Assembly: GCA_947305705.1 (NCBI GenBank)
Contig: CAMZEB010000001.1
Coordinates: 1 to 64,000 of the forward strand
Direction: 5' to 3'
From: an uncultured Candidatus Saccharibacteria bacterium
GTDB taxonomy: Bacteria; Patescibacteriota; Saccharimonadia; Saccharimonadales; Saccharimonadaceae
DNA: 64,000 bases
Positions within the stretch are counted from its first letter, which is position 1, and every line of letters begins with the position of its first letter. The notes under the pieces are model-generated. The model worked only from the letters and a program-made list of their open reading frames with translations. It had not been told where the DNA came from and ran no database searches. The position numbers were made by a program, and so were the translations under genes. Positions 42,968 to 51,786 of this stretch are shown piece after piece.

Positions 42968-44811
42968 CTCATACCTCGCATAACGTTGCTGAGTAGGTTC
43001 GCATAGACTGTGCGTCCGGCTGGATTTAGATGGATATGATCAGCGTACATCAGCGACCAATCGTCGTGTGAGATTTCCCACCAGTCGGCAACATAAACAT
43101 TGTTGTGTTTATCAGCAAAATTCTTTAATTCGGTATTCTGAGTTTCGCGCGGTTGCAACGGTCCAGCATAAGCTGTCACGAAAATATACTTTCGTTTCTC
43201 GCCACCAACATTAATAATATCTTGCAAAATCGCGTCGGTAATCGTGCGCTGATTGGTAGCGAGGCTAATAACAATCGTGCTCGGTAATGGACCAGAAGCA
43301 GCATAGCTCGCCATAATAGTCCTCGCCGCTTCGATGCCACGGTTCTCTTTCGCATCGACAAACGACTGAGCAATAGTTGATTCAATTGCTTGCTTTGCGC
43401 CAAGCGTAACAGAATCGCCAATCACTAAAACTTTGGCTGAATAAACATTTGGCGCAGCGAGCGACACGCTAGGTGCAGGAAGAATTTCGGCATTTTGTGC
43501 TAGGAGTAACTGCGTATTTAGCACGTCGGTTGTTTCGTTTAATATCAAGCTCGCATTGATATAATTTGCCGTTGGCGTGGCTGATTGTACTAACTCGCTA
43601 TTATCGCGTTCCGCCGCGGCACTGAGTTGCTCGGCGATACTCGAAGTCTTCGGCGCGCGCACGAGCGTAACTACGGCGACCGCTATGAGTGCTAGTGCCA
43701 CAGTAGCATAGGATATTTTCGTCAGGCGGCGCAGATGACGAATTTTGCGATAGAGATTTTTGATTTGCGAGAGTTCAAAAATAATCGACGACAAGAAAAG
43801 ACTAATCACAATATTCATCAACGCATAGCCCCAGTCGGCTGTGTCGGACGGCAGTAAATGCGGAAGTAAAATATAGAGCGGCCAGTGGAATAAATAAATA
43901 CCATACGACAAGCCACCCAGCTTTTCAACAATACGCACAATATTCGAGGTCTTATGCCGTTCGTTTATATTATTCTGAAGCTTAATAATGCAAGCCAGAA
44001 TCAGCACGGTCAGAATTGCAACCGATTGCAAACCAGCAATAAATGTCAGCGGATGATCGTAGTGCAGCTGAAAAGACAAGAAAACGAGCGCCGCAAGGCA
44101 GGCCGGCAAAATGAGATACGACTTGCGACGAATGGCGCGTGGCGGACGCGGCCAGAAATATTTATACACCGCATAAGCTGAGCCAATGCAGAGCGAAAAC
44201 ATATGCGAATCGAGCGCGAAATATGCGCGGTCATACATATGGAAAAATCCGCCATAGTACAGCATAGTAATCATTGAAGAAATTCCGACAATTAGCAGAA
44301 TGAGGCCAGATGCAGAAATGGCCGCTTTTTTCGTGCGACAGAGTTTGCGAAAGATGAGAAAAACAATTGGCAAAAAGAGGTAAAACTGAAACAAAAGTGC
44401 CACGAACCAAGTGTGCTCAAACAGATTTGGGAGGTAGCTGTTTTCGTAGCTGCCGCCAGACAACAACTCGGCGATATTCGTCGTGAACGTCAGAGCGGCG
44501 AGCGTGTTGCCGCGAGCGCCAGTCATAACGTCTGGATTAACGAATATTCCAATAATCAAACTAAGCACAACACAAATTAATAGCGCCGGGAATAGGCGTT
44601 TGAAACGCGAATAAACGAATGACCAATAGTGGAGGCCTTTTTCGGAATTTAGCTGGCGAATAATTTTGCTAGTGACGAGATAGCCGGAGACACAAAAAAA
44701 TACTTCCACCGCAATAAATCCGCCCGGCAAATAATCGCGAAACAGATGGTAGGCCACGATTAAAACAATCGCGAAAAAACGAAGTGAATTTATACCTACC
44801 AACTTATGCAT
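42964..44811 (-). CDS. OatA-like membrane O-acyltransferase with SGNH domain
   Basis: 615 residues. The acyltransferase-3 domain (about 1-370) has about ten helices and the motifs SLRFFAIVLIVAYH, GGFIAVEVFFCVSGYLVT and FEHTWFVALLFQFYLFLP. A linker helix leads to an SGNH esterase/transferase domain (about 440-615) with VLVIGDSVTLGA (Ser), SLATNQ (Asn) and DHIHLNPAG (Asp, His). This two-part layout is that of peptidoglycan O-acetyltransferase OatA, which gives lysozyme resistance; acylation of another surface glycan is possible. The first base is 6 nt from a TATAAT. Confidence 0.9.
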   Translation of the reverse strand: MHKLVGINSLRFFAIVLIVAYHLFRDYLPGGFIAVEVFFCVSGYLVTSKIIRQLNSEKGLHYWSFVYSRFKRLFPALLICVVLSLIIGIFVNPDVMTGARGNTLAALTFTTNIAELLSGGSYENSYLPNLFEHTWFVALLFQFYLFLPIVFLIFRKLCRTKKAAISASGLILLIVGISSMITMLYYGGFFHMYDRAYFALDSHMFSLCIGSAYAVYKYFWPRPPRAIRRKSYLILPACLAALVFLSFQLHYDHPLTFIAGLQSVAILTVLILACIIKLQNNINERHKTSNIVRIVEKLGGLSYGIYLFHWPLYILLPHLLPSDTADWGYALMNIVISLFLSSIIFELSQIKNLYRKIRHLRRLTKISYATVALALIAVAVVTLVRAPKTSSIAEQLSAAAERDNSELVQSATPTANYINASLILNETTDVLNTQLLLAQNAEILPAPSVSLAAPNVYSAKVLVIGDSVTLGAKQAIESTIAQSFVDAKENRGIEAARTIMASYAASGPLPSTIVISLATNQRTITDAILQDIINVGGEKRKYIFVTAYAGPLQPRETQNTELKNFADKHNNVYVADWWEISHDDWSLMYADHIHLNPAGRTVYANLLSNVMRGMR

Positions 44812-44817
44812 GATTTA

Positions 44818-44823
44818 ATTATA
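44818..44823 (-). promoter_or_regulatory. Leaderless promoter of the OatA-like gene
   Basis: TATAAT ends 6 nt before the ATG at 44811. It is divergent from the sbcB promoter. Confidence 0.7.
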
Positions 44824-44864
44824 TATAGATAATTCACAGATTAAAAACTCAAGCATTTTCAAAA

Positions 44865-44873
44865 TGATAAAAT
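44865..44873 (+). promoter_or_regulatory. Leaderless promoter of sbcB
   Basis: The extended -10 TGATAAAAT ends 6 nt before the ATG at 44880. Confidence 0.72.
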
Positions 44874-44879
44874 AGATTT

Positions 44880-46226
44880 ATGGATCAAACATTTTTCTTT
44901 TATGATTTGGAGACATCAGGGCTTAGCCCGCGCACGGATCGCATTATGCAGTTTGCCGGTCAGCGCACGACGATGGATTTGGAGCCAATTGGCGAGCCGG
45001 TAAATATTCTCGTGAAGCTCGCGAATGACACTTTGCCGAGTCCGGATGCAATTATGGTGACTGGCATTACGCCGCAGAGTACGCAGGCCGACGGGTTGAC
45101 CGAAGCGGAGTTTTGCAAGTTTGTAATGGAGGAGATCTTCACGCCGAATACGATTGCGTGCGGATATAATTCGGTGCATTTTGATGACGAGCATATGCGC
45201 TACTGCTTCTGGCGGAATTTTTATGACCCTTACGAATGGCAATGGAAAGATGGACGTAGTCGCTGGGATATGCTCGACGTTGTGCGTATGACGAGGGCGC
45301 TCAGGCCAGAAGGAATTAATTGGCCAGTCACAGACGACGGCAAAGCGACGAACCGTCTGGAACTTATCACGAAGTTGAATGGTATTTCGCACGAAAATGC
45401 ACACGATGCACTTGCGGATGTAAACGCTTTGATCGACGTCGCGCGTTTGATTCGCGAAAAGCAGCCGCAGATATATGATTTCCTTTTTAAAATGCGCGAA
45501 AAACGTGCGGTGCAGAATTTCATAAATTTGGAGAATCCAGTGCCGTTTGTGAATTCCGGTTCGCGCTGTTCGGGCGAGAATAGCACTTCGGTTTTCTTCC
45601 CGATTGCGCCAGGCGAGAACAGCGGCGTGCTGGTTTTTGATTTGCACTACAACTTGGACGATTGGTTAAAAGATTCCGAGAATAACACTATCAATGTTAA
45701 GGAGCTAAAATATAACCGTTGCCCTGCCGTGGCGCCGATTGGCGTGCTTGAACAAAAAGACGGCTGGAAGAAAATCGGCCTAGACAAAGAGACGATCGAA
45801 AAGAATCTAAAGTCGCTTGTTGCGCATCCAGATTTTGCCGAACGAATGCGTGAAGATTTTTATAAAGGCGAGGTTTTTCCGCCTTCGCCGGACAGTGAAA
45901 GTGCGCTTTATGATGGCTTCCTCGATGACCAAGATAAGGTAAAATGCAAGGTAGTTTCGCGAGCAACGGCAAACGACCTGGCGGATTTCCACCCAGATTT
46001 TCACGACCCACGTTTGCCGGACTTATTACTGCACTACAAGGCGCGAAATTTCGAGAATAGCCTTTCCGAGTCGGAGCACGCAGCCTGGGAAAAATATCGG
46101 GTCGAACGCATAAAAAATAGCGCCAATCCTTACATCAAGCGCATTCAAGAATTAGCGCAGAGCGGTGCTGACCAATATTTGCTCGAAGAATTGCAGCTTT
46201 GGTATCAGTCACTATTGCCTTATTAA
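44880..46226 (+). CDS. sbcB: Exodeoxyribonuclease I
   Basis: 448 residues. ExoI degrades single-stranded DNA 3' to 5' in recombination and mismatch repair. The DEDDh exonuclease domain has FFFYDLETSGLSPRTDRI (first Asp, Glu), CGYNSVHFDDEHMRYCFWRNFYDPY (second Asp region) and SHENAHDALADVNA (His, last Asp). The SH3-like and C-terminal helical domains of E. coli ExoI (475 residues) follow in reduced form, for example DFHDPRLPDLLLHYKARNF. An intact-looking ExoI in a very small genome is of note but known from other CPR members to my recollection. Confidence 0.92.
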   Translation: MDQTFFFYDLETSGLSPRTDRIMQFAGQRTTMDLEPIGEPVNILVKLANDTLPSPDAIMVTGITPQSTQADGLTEAEFCKFVMEEIFTPNTIACGYNSVHFDDEHMRYCFWRNFYDPYEWQWKDGRSRWDMLDVVRMTRALRPEGINWPVTDDGKATNRLELITKLNGISHENAHDALADVNALIDVARLIREKQPQIYDFLFKMREKRAVQNFINLENPVPFVNSGSRCSGENSTSVFFPIAPGENSGVLVFDLHYNLDDWLKDSENNTINVKELKYNRCPAVAPIGVLEQKDGWKKIGLDKETIEKNLKSLVAHPDFAERMREDFYKGEVFPPSPDSESALYDGFLDDQDKVKCKVVSRATANDLADFHPDFHDPRLPDLLLHYKARNFENSLSESEHAAWEKYRVERIKNSANPYIKRIQELAQSGADQYLLEELQLWYQSLLPY

Positions 46227-46231
46227 ATGAA

Positions 46232-46265
46232 AAGACCGGTCCAAATTGAACCGGTCTAGTTTTTT
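46232..46265. terminator. Bidirectional terminator, sbcB / membrane protein
   Basis: AGACCGGT, loop, ACCGGTCTAGTTTTTT. The convergent stop at 46264 lies in the T tract. Confidence 0.88.
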
Positions 46266-46923
46266 AGCCACACTTCTTTTCTTCGGACTTTTTCTCATCG
46301 TAATAGTCCGTTATGCAGAGATAAATCCAGCCCGCCACATAGGCGATGGAAGGAGTCTGGCGAACAATGGGTTTGCGGAACATTCTGAGATATGCTCGCA
46401 CGAGCTTCTGCGCCTTACGGCTTTCACCGATTAATCTGATAACATAGCAAAGAAAACCGATGATGATGCCAAGCACATAAAGCGCGATGAGAGCGAGAAT
46501 GTCGCCCCAAGCTGCGCCATCCTTGGGAGATAACAGGTTGATCATAAACTGAACCAGCCCGTCCCAATGGTTGATGAAGAACATATACGCGAAGATAATT
46601 CCCGCAATTATTCCCCAAACAACATCCGCAGTACAACCGCAGAACAATATCATCGAATCAGCTTTTTTGAACTTCGAATCAGTTTTTCCCTGAGTTCTAA
46701 TGTTTCTAAGCTTAAAGATCTGATTGATATCTTCTGCCTTGTTGCCGCCATAATAATACAAATAGTCACTATCCTGGTTAATCGGGAGCACCTTGACGGC
46801 GCGAGTTCCGAAGTAGTAGCTCAAGGCCAATAAGGCGATGGTTACTAACAATACCGACCCAGAGAAGCTGGGAGTGAAACTGTGATACCAAGATTCTGCG
46901 TTTACAGCTGCTAAAATGTTCAT
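46264..46923 (-). CDS. Polytopic membrane protein under leader control, unknown
   Basis: 219 residues from the ATG at 46923, which has GGAGG 8 nt upstream; the GTG of the track is only 2 nt from it. About four membrane helices: 20-40 (SGSVLLVTIALLALSYYF), 94-115 (DVVWGIIAGIIFAYMFF), 140-165 (ILALIALYVLGIIIGFLCYVI) and 195-210. A soluble part (45-90) contains YYYGGNKAEDINQIFKL. The C-terminus is basic and acidic mixed (DEKKSEEKKCG). No family recognised. The leader of about 150 nt can hide the ribosome site in a long hairpin. Confidence 0.72.
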   Translation of the reverse strand: MNILAAVNAESWYHSFTPSFSGSVLLVTIALLALSYYFGTRAVKVLPINQDSDYLYYYGGNKAEDINQIFKLRNIRTQGKTDSKFKKADSMILFCGCTADVVWGIIAGIIFAYMFFINHWDGLVQFMINLLSPKDGAAWGDILALIALYVLGIIIGFLCYVIRLIGESRKAQKLVRAYLRMFRKPIVRQTPSIAYVAGWIYLCITDYYDEKKSEEKKCG

Positions 46924-46930
46924 AAACACT

Positions 46931-47014
46931 ACCTCCGTTTATTTTTTTATTTTTACCTGCATTTTTAAGTGTTTCGCGCTTGAAATACTCAAGAATGCAG
47001 GTAAAAATGGAGGT
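46931..47014 (-). promoter_or_regulatory. SD-sequestering leader structure (riboswitch or thermosensor candidate)
   Basis: On the minus strand ACCTCC (47014-47009) is complementary to the ribosome site GGAGGT (46936-46931). Between them lies a stem of 17 pairs (TTTTTACCTGCATTCTT with AAAAATGCAGGTAAAAA, one G-T pair) with a 24-nt loop. The whole element could close over the SD. Confidence 0.6.
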
Positions 47015-47075
47015 TCTGCTTTGAAATGTAGCTATTAAGGTGCGATTGAAGCTATGAGATGACTTCACGAGTTCC

Positions 47076-47084
47076 ATTATATCA
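47076..47084 (-). promoter_or_regulatory. Promoter of the 46264-46923 gene
   Basis: The extended -10 TGATATAAT gives a leader of about 145 nt, unusually long for this window. Confidence 0.65.
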
Positions 47085-47171
47085 TACTTGTTATAAATAG
47101 TCAAGTATTCATAAGCGTTTTTGACGTTCCGTCAAGAGTGCTTGCCTGATGGACTGAGTGATATTTTAGCA

Positions 47172-47200
47172 CAAAAAACCGCCTCTATGGGCGGATTTTT
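47172..47200 (-). terminator. Terminator of the pheS-pheT-FKBP operon
   Basis: On the minus strand AAATCCGCCC, loop, GGCGGTTTTTTG, 8 nt after the FKBP stop. Confidence 0.85.
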
Positions 47201-47207
47201 GCCAAAA

Positions 47208-47939
47208 TTATTGATTACTACGGATAGAATAGCCGTAAAGCTCAATACCGAGATTCTCGAGCTCGTCAGACACCTCGAGGGCTTCTGGTTTCTCGACGAG
47301 CATAACGATGAATTTGAGAGGCGAATCAGCAGGAATCGTGCCGCGATCAGTACTGCCATAGCCGAGAACGGACGGAATCTCAATCATACGGACACCGCCG
47401 ATATGCATACCTTCAATTCCCTCTAGCCACCCCTGAATCATCTGGCTAGTACCGTTAAGTGGCTTTAGGAGCGAAGAAGGACTAGAGAAATTGTCGAAAG
47501 AAGAGTCAAAAACCGTCTCATCAGAGAGCCAGCCGATGTAGTAGGCGGCGTAATCCGTATCGTATTCTACGACATTTCCGTCATCATCGGTCGTAGAGGA
47601 AATCTTGCGGCCAGAACCTTTAACGAGATCCCTAGTTACGAGCGTATTAACGCCAGCAGCGTTGAAGGCTTTGACCTCGGATTTGTACTGCTTGAAAGTC
47701 TCAAAATACTTCGCCGAGAGGATAATTGCCTGGCTGTCGGCGCGATCCTGATATTCCTGATAAAGCTCAGAAAAACGAGCCGCTTTTTCATTGGCGAGGT
47801 TTGCCTGCTTCTCTTGGTTGTTGTAGCTAAGGACAATACCGGCATACAATGCGAAGGTGCTGCCGAGCATAAAGATAGCGATAAGCGCAATAATAATTCG
47901 TTGTTTTGGCGTGGTTTTTCTTTCTTCGTTTACAATCAT
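47208..47939 (-). CDS. Membrane-anchored FKBP-type peptidyl-prolyl isomerase
   Basis: 243 residues from the ATG at 47939, which is directly preceded by GGAGGTAAT; the track start at 47960 is upstream of this site. One N-terminal membrane helix (about 14-36), a helical linker rich in Gln/Ala/Glu (40-85), and a C-terminal FKBP domain (about 100-225) with GWLSDETVFDSSF, GIEGMHIGGVRMIEIPSVLGYG and IPADSPLKFIVMLVEK. It should assist folding of exported proteins outside the membrane. Third gene of an operon with pheS and pheT. Confidence 0.88.
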   Translation of the reverse strand: MIVNEERKTTPKQRIIIALIAIFMLGSTFALYAGIVLSYNNQEKQANLANEKAARFSELYQEYQDRADSQAIILSAKYFETFKQYKSEVKAFNAAGVNTLVTRDLVKGSGRKISSTTDDDGNVVEYDTDYAAYYIGWLSDETVFDSSFDNFSSPSSLLKPLNGTSQMIQGWLEGIEGMHIGGVRMIEIPSVLGYGSTDRGTIPADSPLKFIVMLVEKPEALEVSDELENLGIELYGYSIRSNQ

Positions 47940-47960
47940 ATTACCTCCGATACCACCCAA

Positions 47961-50387
47961 TTATTTAACTGCTTCTAATTTATTCATTATAGCGGAAATT
48001 TCTTCCTTTGTCATCGTCTTGTCGGTTGCGGCAAATTCGATATGGAAGCTGACGTTTTTGGTTGCGCTTCCCTTCGCCTGATAAATCGAAGTTGGGACGA
48101 GTTTGTAGATATAGCTCGACAAGATTGCGCGGAGTTGTTTCTCGATGTCGGCATATGCGACAGATTGGTCAATCGTCAGCGTAAGGTCACGAGAGACTGA
48201 TGGATAATCGCTGGTGCGAAAATCCTTCGTATTCTCGCCTTGAGCAGACGACAATAGGTCACTAAGGCCGAGTTCGAAGGCGGCGACACCTGCTGGGAGT
48301 TTAAAGTCGCGGAGAATGCTGCGTTTGATTTCACCAAGATAGCCGATTGTTTTATCGCCAACCTTGATAGCGGCGGAGCGCTTCGGCTCGTAGTAGCTAT
48401 TCGTACTGTTTTTGGCGAATGCTGAAATTTCTGCAGGAACATTGAGACTACAGAGCAAATCCTCGAGGTATTTCTTGGCGAGGTAATAGTTGCTTTCGCC
48501 AGATTGGCTGACAAACACAAAACCGAGTTCGTAGCGGCCGACAGGGACTTTTTGGTCGTCGAGGCCGAGGTCCTTTGGATAGACTTGATTCATTTCATAG
48601 AGCGCGAAACGGTCATGACCAGCGCGAAGGTTAGCATAACTCTTGTCGAGCAAGCTCGGAACGATGCTCTGACGAATATGCTGGAGCTCTGGCGAAATTG
48701 AGTTCACAATCTTGTAAGAATTGTCTGGCTTTTGGCCAACTTTTTGCATAAGGTCGCCGTGGACGAAGCTGTAAGTAAGGACTTCGTTGGCGCCGCGAGC
48801 GGACAAGAAATCGCGAATATGACTCTTGAGGGCAAACATTTCGTTCGGAGTGGCGGTAGCGTGGAGCGGGAGAATTGGCGCGATATTGTCATAGCCAGAG
48901 AGGCGGCCAACTTCCTCGATAATATCCTCTGCGATATGAATATCGGTGCGCCAGAATGGGACAACAGCATGAATCGTATCGCCATCAATCTTTGCGCCGA
49001 ATTCAACATTCGTCAGAATAGTCTTGACTTGGTCGCCAGTGAAATCTGTGCCAAGCAGATTGTTGAGTTGCGTCAGAGTTAGCTCAACTTCGATTGGAGC
49101 GGGAGTTTTTTGCTGTGTGTCAAAGAGAGCGAGCGGTTTGAGATAGCCGGACGCTTTGTTTGCGAAGCGGAGAGCGACAGCCTTGGTCTGGCCGGAAGGC
49201 TGACCTTTCGTAAAGCGCGTAATAGCTTCGGAGAAAATGCCGTGAGCCATCTGAGTTTTACGAAGATTATAGAGGCTGAAGGTGGCGGATTCGAGGATGA
49301 CACGCTTTGTATTGGCGTCGATGGCAGTACTTGCGCCGCCCATTGCGCCAGCGAGAGCGACTGGAACGTCATTGCTCGTAATGATAATGTCGTCTGGAAT
49401 TAGCTCAATGGTTGTGCCATCGAGGAGCTCGAGTTTTTCGCCTTTTTTGGCAGCGCGGACGATGATTTTTGGCGTTTTACTACCGCCGACAGCGACGAAT
49501 TTGTCGTAGTCAAAGGCGTGAAGTGGCTGACCGAAAGCGAGCATCATAAGATTCGTGGCGTCAACAATTGGATTGACTGGGCGCATACCGGAGCGAGCGA
49601 GAATCGTCGCATCATAGTTAGTATATGGGTTGGTGTTTTCGGCGATTGATTCAAAAACGATTGCCGTATAGCGTGGACAAAGCGCTTCGTCGATAGAAAT
49701 GTCGAGTTTGATGCTTGGGTCGTTTTTGAATTTTTGATCTGGGTCAACATACCAATCAGGCGACTCGTATTTTTGACCAAGAATGCCGGCAACTTCGCGG
49801 CGGAAACCGAGAATACCAAAGGTATCTGGGCGATGTGTGAGAGATTTGTTCTCGATGTCGAGAATTTTATCATTGAGGTTCTTGAAGACATCAGCGAGGA
49901 GCTGGCCTGGTTTTGCAAGGCTCGGCTCGAGCTCAATAATGCCAGAATGGTCGTCGCCAAAATCTAGTTCGTCAGCGCCAGCCATCATGCCGTAGCTGTC
50001 ATATTTGCCAAGCATTTTGCGCATACCGATTTTGAATGGCTCGTCGGTATTGTAAGTCTGCGGAACGATTGCGCCAGGTGCAACCCATGCAGCAAGCATA
50101 CCTTCGTGGACGTTTGGCGCGCCACACATAACCTGGACGTAGCCATCAGCATCGCGTTCGACCTGGTCGGCTTTGCCACCATCGTCAATCTTGCAAAGAT
50201 GGAGGTGTGTGCCTTCGATTGCTTCGCAATATTTAACTTGAACAGCGTAAATTTTGTCGTATTTGTGAGTCTGATCAATGACGCCTTCGACTTCGACGAG
50301 GCGAGCACCAATGAGTTTGACGAGTTCTTCGTCAGAAATACCGTCGGTCTGGAGACCGCTCTTTAGCCAGTTGAGAGAAATTAACAT
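47961..50387 (-). CDS. pheT: Phenylalanyl-tRNA synthetase beta subunit
   Basis: 808 residues, a full-length bacterial PheT. Order: N-terminal tRNA-binding OB fold (about 40-150, AVQVKYCEAIEGTHLHLCKIDDG, VMCGAPNVHEGMLAAW), B3/B4 editing module (about 215-400, RSGMRPVNPIVDATNLMMLAFGQPLHAFDYDK, IILESATF-type region), B5 (about 410-480), the catalytic-like core and the C-terminal anticodon-binding FDX-ACB domain (about 715-808, SDYPSVSRDLTLTIDQSVAYADIEKQL). It overlaps pheS by 7 nt. Confidence 0.96.
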   Translation of the reverse strand: MLISLNWLKSGLQTDGISDEELVKLIGARLVEVEGVIDQTHKYDKIYAVQVKYCEAIEGTHLHLCKIDDGGKADQVERDADGYVQVMCGAPNVHEGMLAAWVAPGAIVPQTYNTDEPFKIGMRKMLGKYDSYGMMAGADELDFGDDHSGIIELEPSLAKPGQLLADVFKNLNDKILDIENKSLTHRPDTFGILGFRREVAGILGQKYESPDWYVDPDQKFKNDPSIKLDISIDEALCPRYTAIVFESIAENTNPYTNYDATILARSGMRPVNPIVDATNLMMLAFGQPLHAFDYDKFVAVGGSKTPKIIVRAAKKGEKLELLDGTTIELIPDDIIITSNDVPVALAGAMGGASTAIDANTKRVILESATFSLYNLRKTQMAHGIFSEAITRFTKGQPSGQTKAVALRFANKASGYLKPLALFDTQQKTPAPIEVELTLTQLNNLLGTDFTGDQVKTILTNVEFGAKIDGDTIHAVVPFWRTDIHIAEDIIEEVGRLSGYDNIAPILPLHATATPNEMFALKSHIRDFLSARGANEVLTYSFVHGDLMQKVGQKPDNSYKIVNSISPELQHIRQSIVPSLLDKSYANLRAGHDRFALYEMNQVYPKDLGLDDQKVPVGRYELGFVFVSQSGESNYYLAKKYLEDLLCSLNVPAEISAFAKNSTNSYYEPKRSAAIKVGDKTIGYLGEIKRSILRDFKLPAGVAAFELGLSDLLSSAQGENTKDFRTSDYPSVSRDLTLTIDQSVAYADIEKQLRAILSSYIYKLVPTSIYQAKGSATKNVSFHIEFAATDKTMTKEEISAIMNKLEAVK

Positions 50388-51343
50388 GCGAACTCCTTTA
50401 AGAAATCAAGTTTTGCGGCTTCGAAGTTGCGAACATCAGTGAGACCGTAGCGCAACATAACGAGGCGGTCAATGCCGCCACCCCACGCGAAACCTTGGTA
50501 TTTGGTCGGGTCGATGCCGGCACTCTTGAGAACATTCGGATGAATCATACCGCAGCCGAGCATTTCGAGCCAGCCGTCGCCTTTGCCGCCAAGCGAGGCA
50601 GGTTTTTCGATAAGAAATTCGAGGCTTGGCTCAGTGAATGGGAAGTAGCCAGGCTGAGTCTTAATATTGAGCTTTTGGCCGTAGTATTTTTCGAAGAATT
50701 CGCGCAAGATGCCGAGCATGTTGCCGAGCGTGCAGTCCTCGGAAACATAGACACCTTCACACTGATAGAATGTGTGTTCGTGAGTTGCATCGACGTCTTC
50801 GTTGCGATAAACGCGGCCAGGAACGGCAACAGCGATTGCTTTGCCCTCTTTGAGCTTGTAGGCGTTTGCCTTTAGGACGCGGTTTTGCATAGTACTGGTA
50901 TGAGCTGGCGGAATGAAGCCTTCCTCGGTGCGGAAAGTATCGTAGCCATCACGTGCTGGGTGGCCTTTCGCAAAGTTGAGGCTATCAAACATATGATATT
51001 CGTCGTCAAGCTGGACAGATTCGGCAATATCGAAACCCATACTCTGATAAATCGCAATGACGCGGTCGAGCTCGGTCATAAGTGGGTGTTTGCTGCCGCA
51101 ATCGGCGGTCAAAAACTGAGGGAGCTGCCCGTTTATGTCGCAAGGGGCGCTAATATCTAGCGGTGCGACGTCTTCCTGTTCGGCAGCGGCCTCGGCGGCT
51201 GCGATTTCGGCGTTTAGTTGCTGTTTTTTGAGATTAATTTTTTTGCCAAAATCTGCACGTTGGTCGGCCGGCAGGTCCTTGATTTTCGCATATTCTGCGT
51301 TGAGCTTTTTGAGCTCATTTTTTAGTTCCTGAATAGTGGCCAT
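50381..51343 (-). CDS. pheS: Phenylalanyl-tRNA synthetase alpha subunit
   Basis: 320 residues. An N-terminal coiled coil (about 1-60) binds the tRNA, and the class II core follows: HPLMTELDRVIAIYQSMGF (motif 1), PARDGYDTFR, LKEGKAIAVAVPGRVYRNEDVDATHEHTFYQCEG (motif 2) and GWLEMLGCGMIHPNVLKSAGIDPTKYQGFAWGGGIDRL (motif 3). The start is 9 nt after TGCTAAAAT, so the operon mRNA is probably leaderless. Confidence 0.96.
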   Translation of the reverse strand: MATIQELKNELKKLNAEYAKIKDLPADQRADFGKKINLKKQQLNAEIAAAEAAAEQEDVAPLDISAPCDINGQLPQFLTADCGSKHPLMTELDRVIAIYQSMGFDIAESVQLDDEYHMFDSLNFAKGHPARDGYDTFRTEEGFIPPAHTSTMQNRVLKANAYKLKEGKAIAVAVPGRVYRNEDVDATHEHTFYQCEGVYVSEDCTLGNMLGILREFFEKYYGQKLNIKTQPGYFPFTEPSLEFLIEKPASLGGKGDGWLEMLGCGMIHPNVLKSAGIDPTKYQGFAWGGGIDRLVMLRYGLTDVRNFEAAKLDFLKEFAC

Positions 51344-51352
51344 AATAGATAT

Positions 51353-51361
51353 ATTTTAGCA
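51353..51361 (-). promoter_or_regulatory. Leaderless promoter of pheST
   Basis: TGCTAAAAT ends 9 nt before the pheS ATG at 51343. Confidence 0.62.
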
Positions 51362-51395
51362 TATCTATCAGAGAGAAGCTAGCTGATGCTGCAGC

Positions 51396-51623
51396 CTAGC
51401 TGACGATGAAGATAATGACGAGAGAAACAGCGGCAAGAAAGAAAAGAATGAACCAAAACCAGCTGAAGCGGTTGGTCTTGCTCGTGTTGCGTAGCATTTC
51501 GGAATCTTCGACGCCGTCGTAATCTTCCTGCTTGCTGGAGCGTTGCGCACGCTCGCGCAAGTCGGCGCTAATGCGGCGGCCGAGCTCGCTGTGATCTTCG
51601 TCTTTTTCTACCAAAATTCCCAC
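51396..51623 (-). CDS. Small tail-anchored membrane protein, unknown
   Basis: 75 residues from a GTG with a strong AGGAGGTTTCA site. The polar, charged N-terminal part (about 1-50) precedes one C-terminal membrane helix (FWFILFFLAAVSLVIIFIV). An upstream TGTTATACT box is a plausible promoter. Tail-anchored topology keeps the charged domain in the cytosol. No family recognised. The 160 nt beyond it to the capsule operon (51624-51786) show nothing else. Confidence 0.68.
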   Translation of the reverse strand: MGILVEKDEDHSELGRRISADLRERAQRSSKQEDYDGVEDSEMLRNTSKTNRFSWFWFILFFLAAVSLVIIFIVS

Positions 51624-51786
51624 TGAAACCTCCTGATTACTAATTTAGTATAACATATGGCGGCACTACTAAATAGCGACGAGGTCTTGTTGTGCGAAAT
51701 AGGTCTTCGACGTTATTGTGCCAGTCACTCAGCATCCGCTAAAAGAAGCAATATTTCATATTAGTAAACAATTCAAGAGACGTTTT

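Noticed and set aside
47105-47160. TTGACG-TTCC-GTCAA hairpin as an operator or terminator
   Set aside because: The stem is only five or six base pairs, has no T tract, and is not placed at a recognisable promoter.
51624-51786. Insertion sequence or attachment site at the edge of the capsule locus
   Set aside because: No inverted terminal repeats, transposase remnant, tRNA end or direct repeat was seen next to the AT-rich region.
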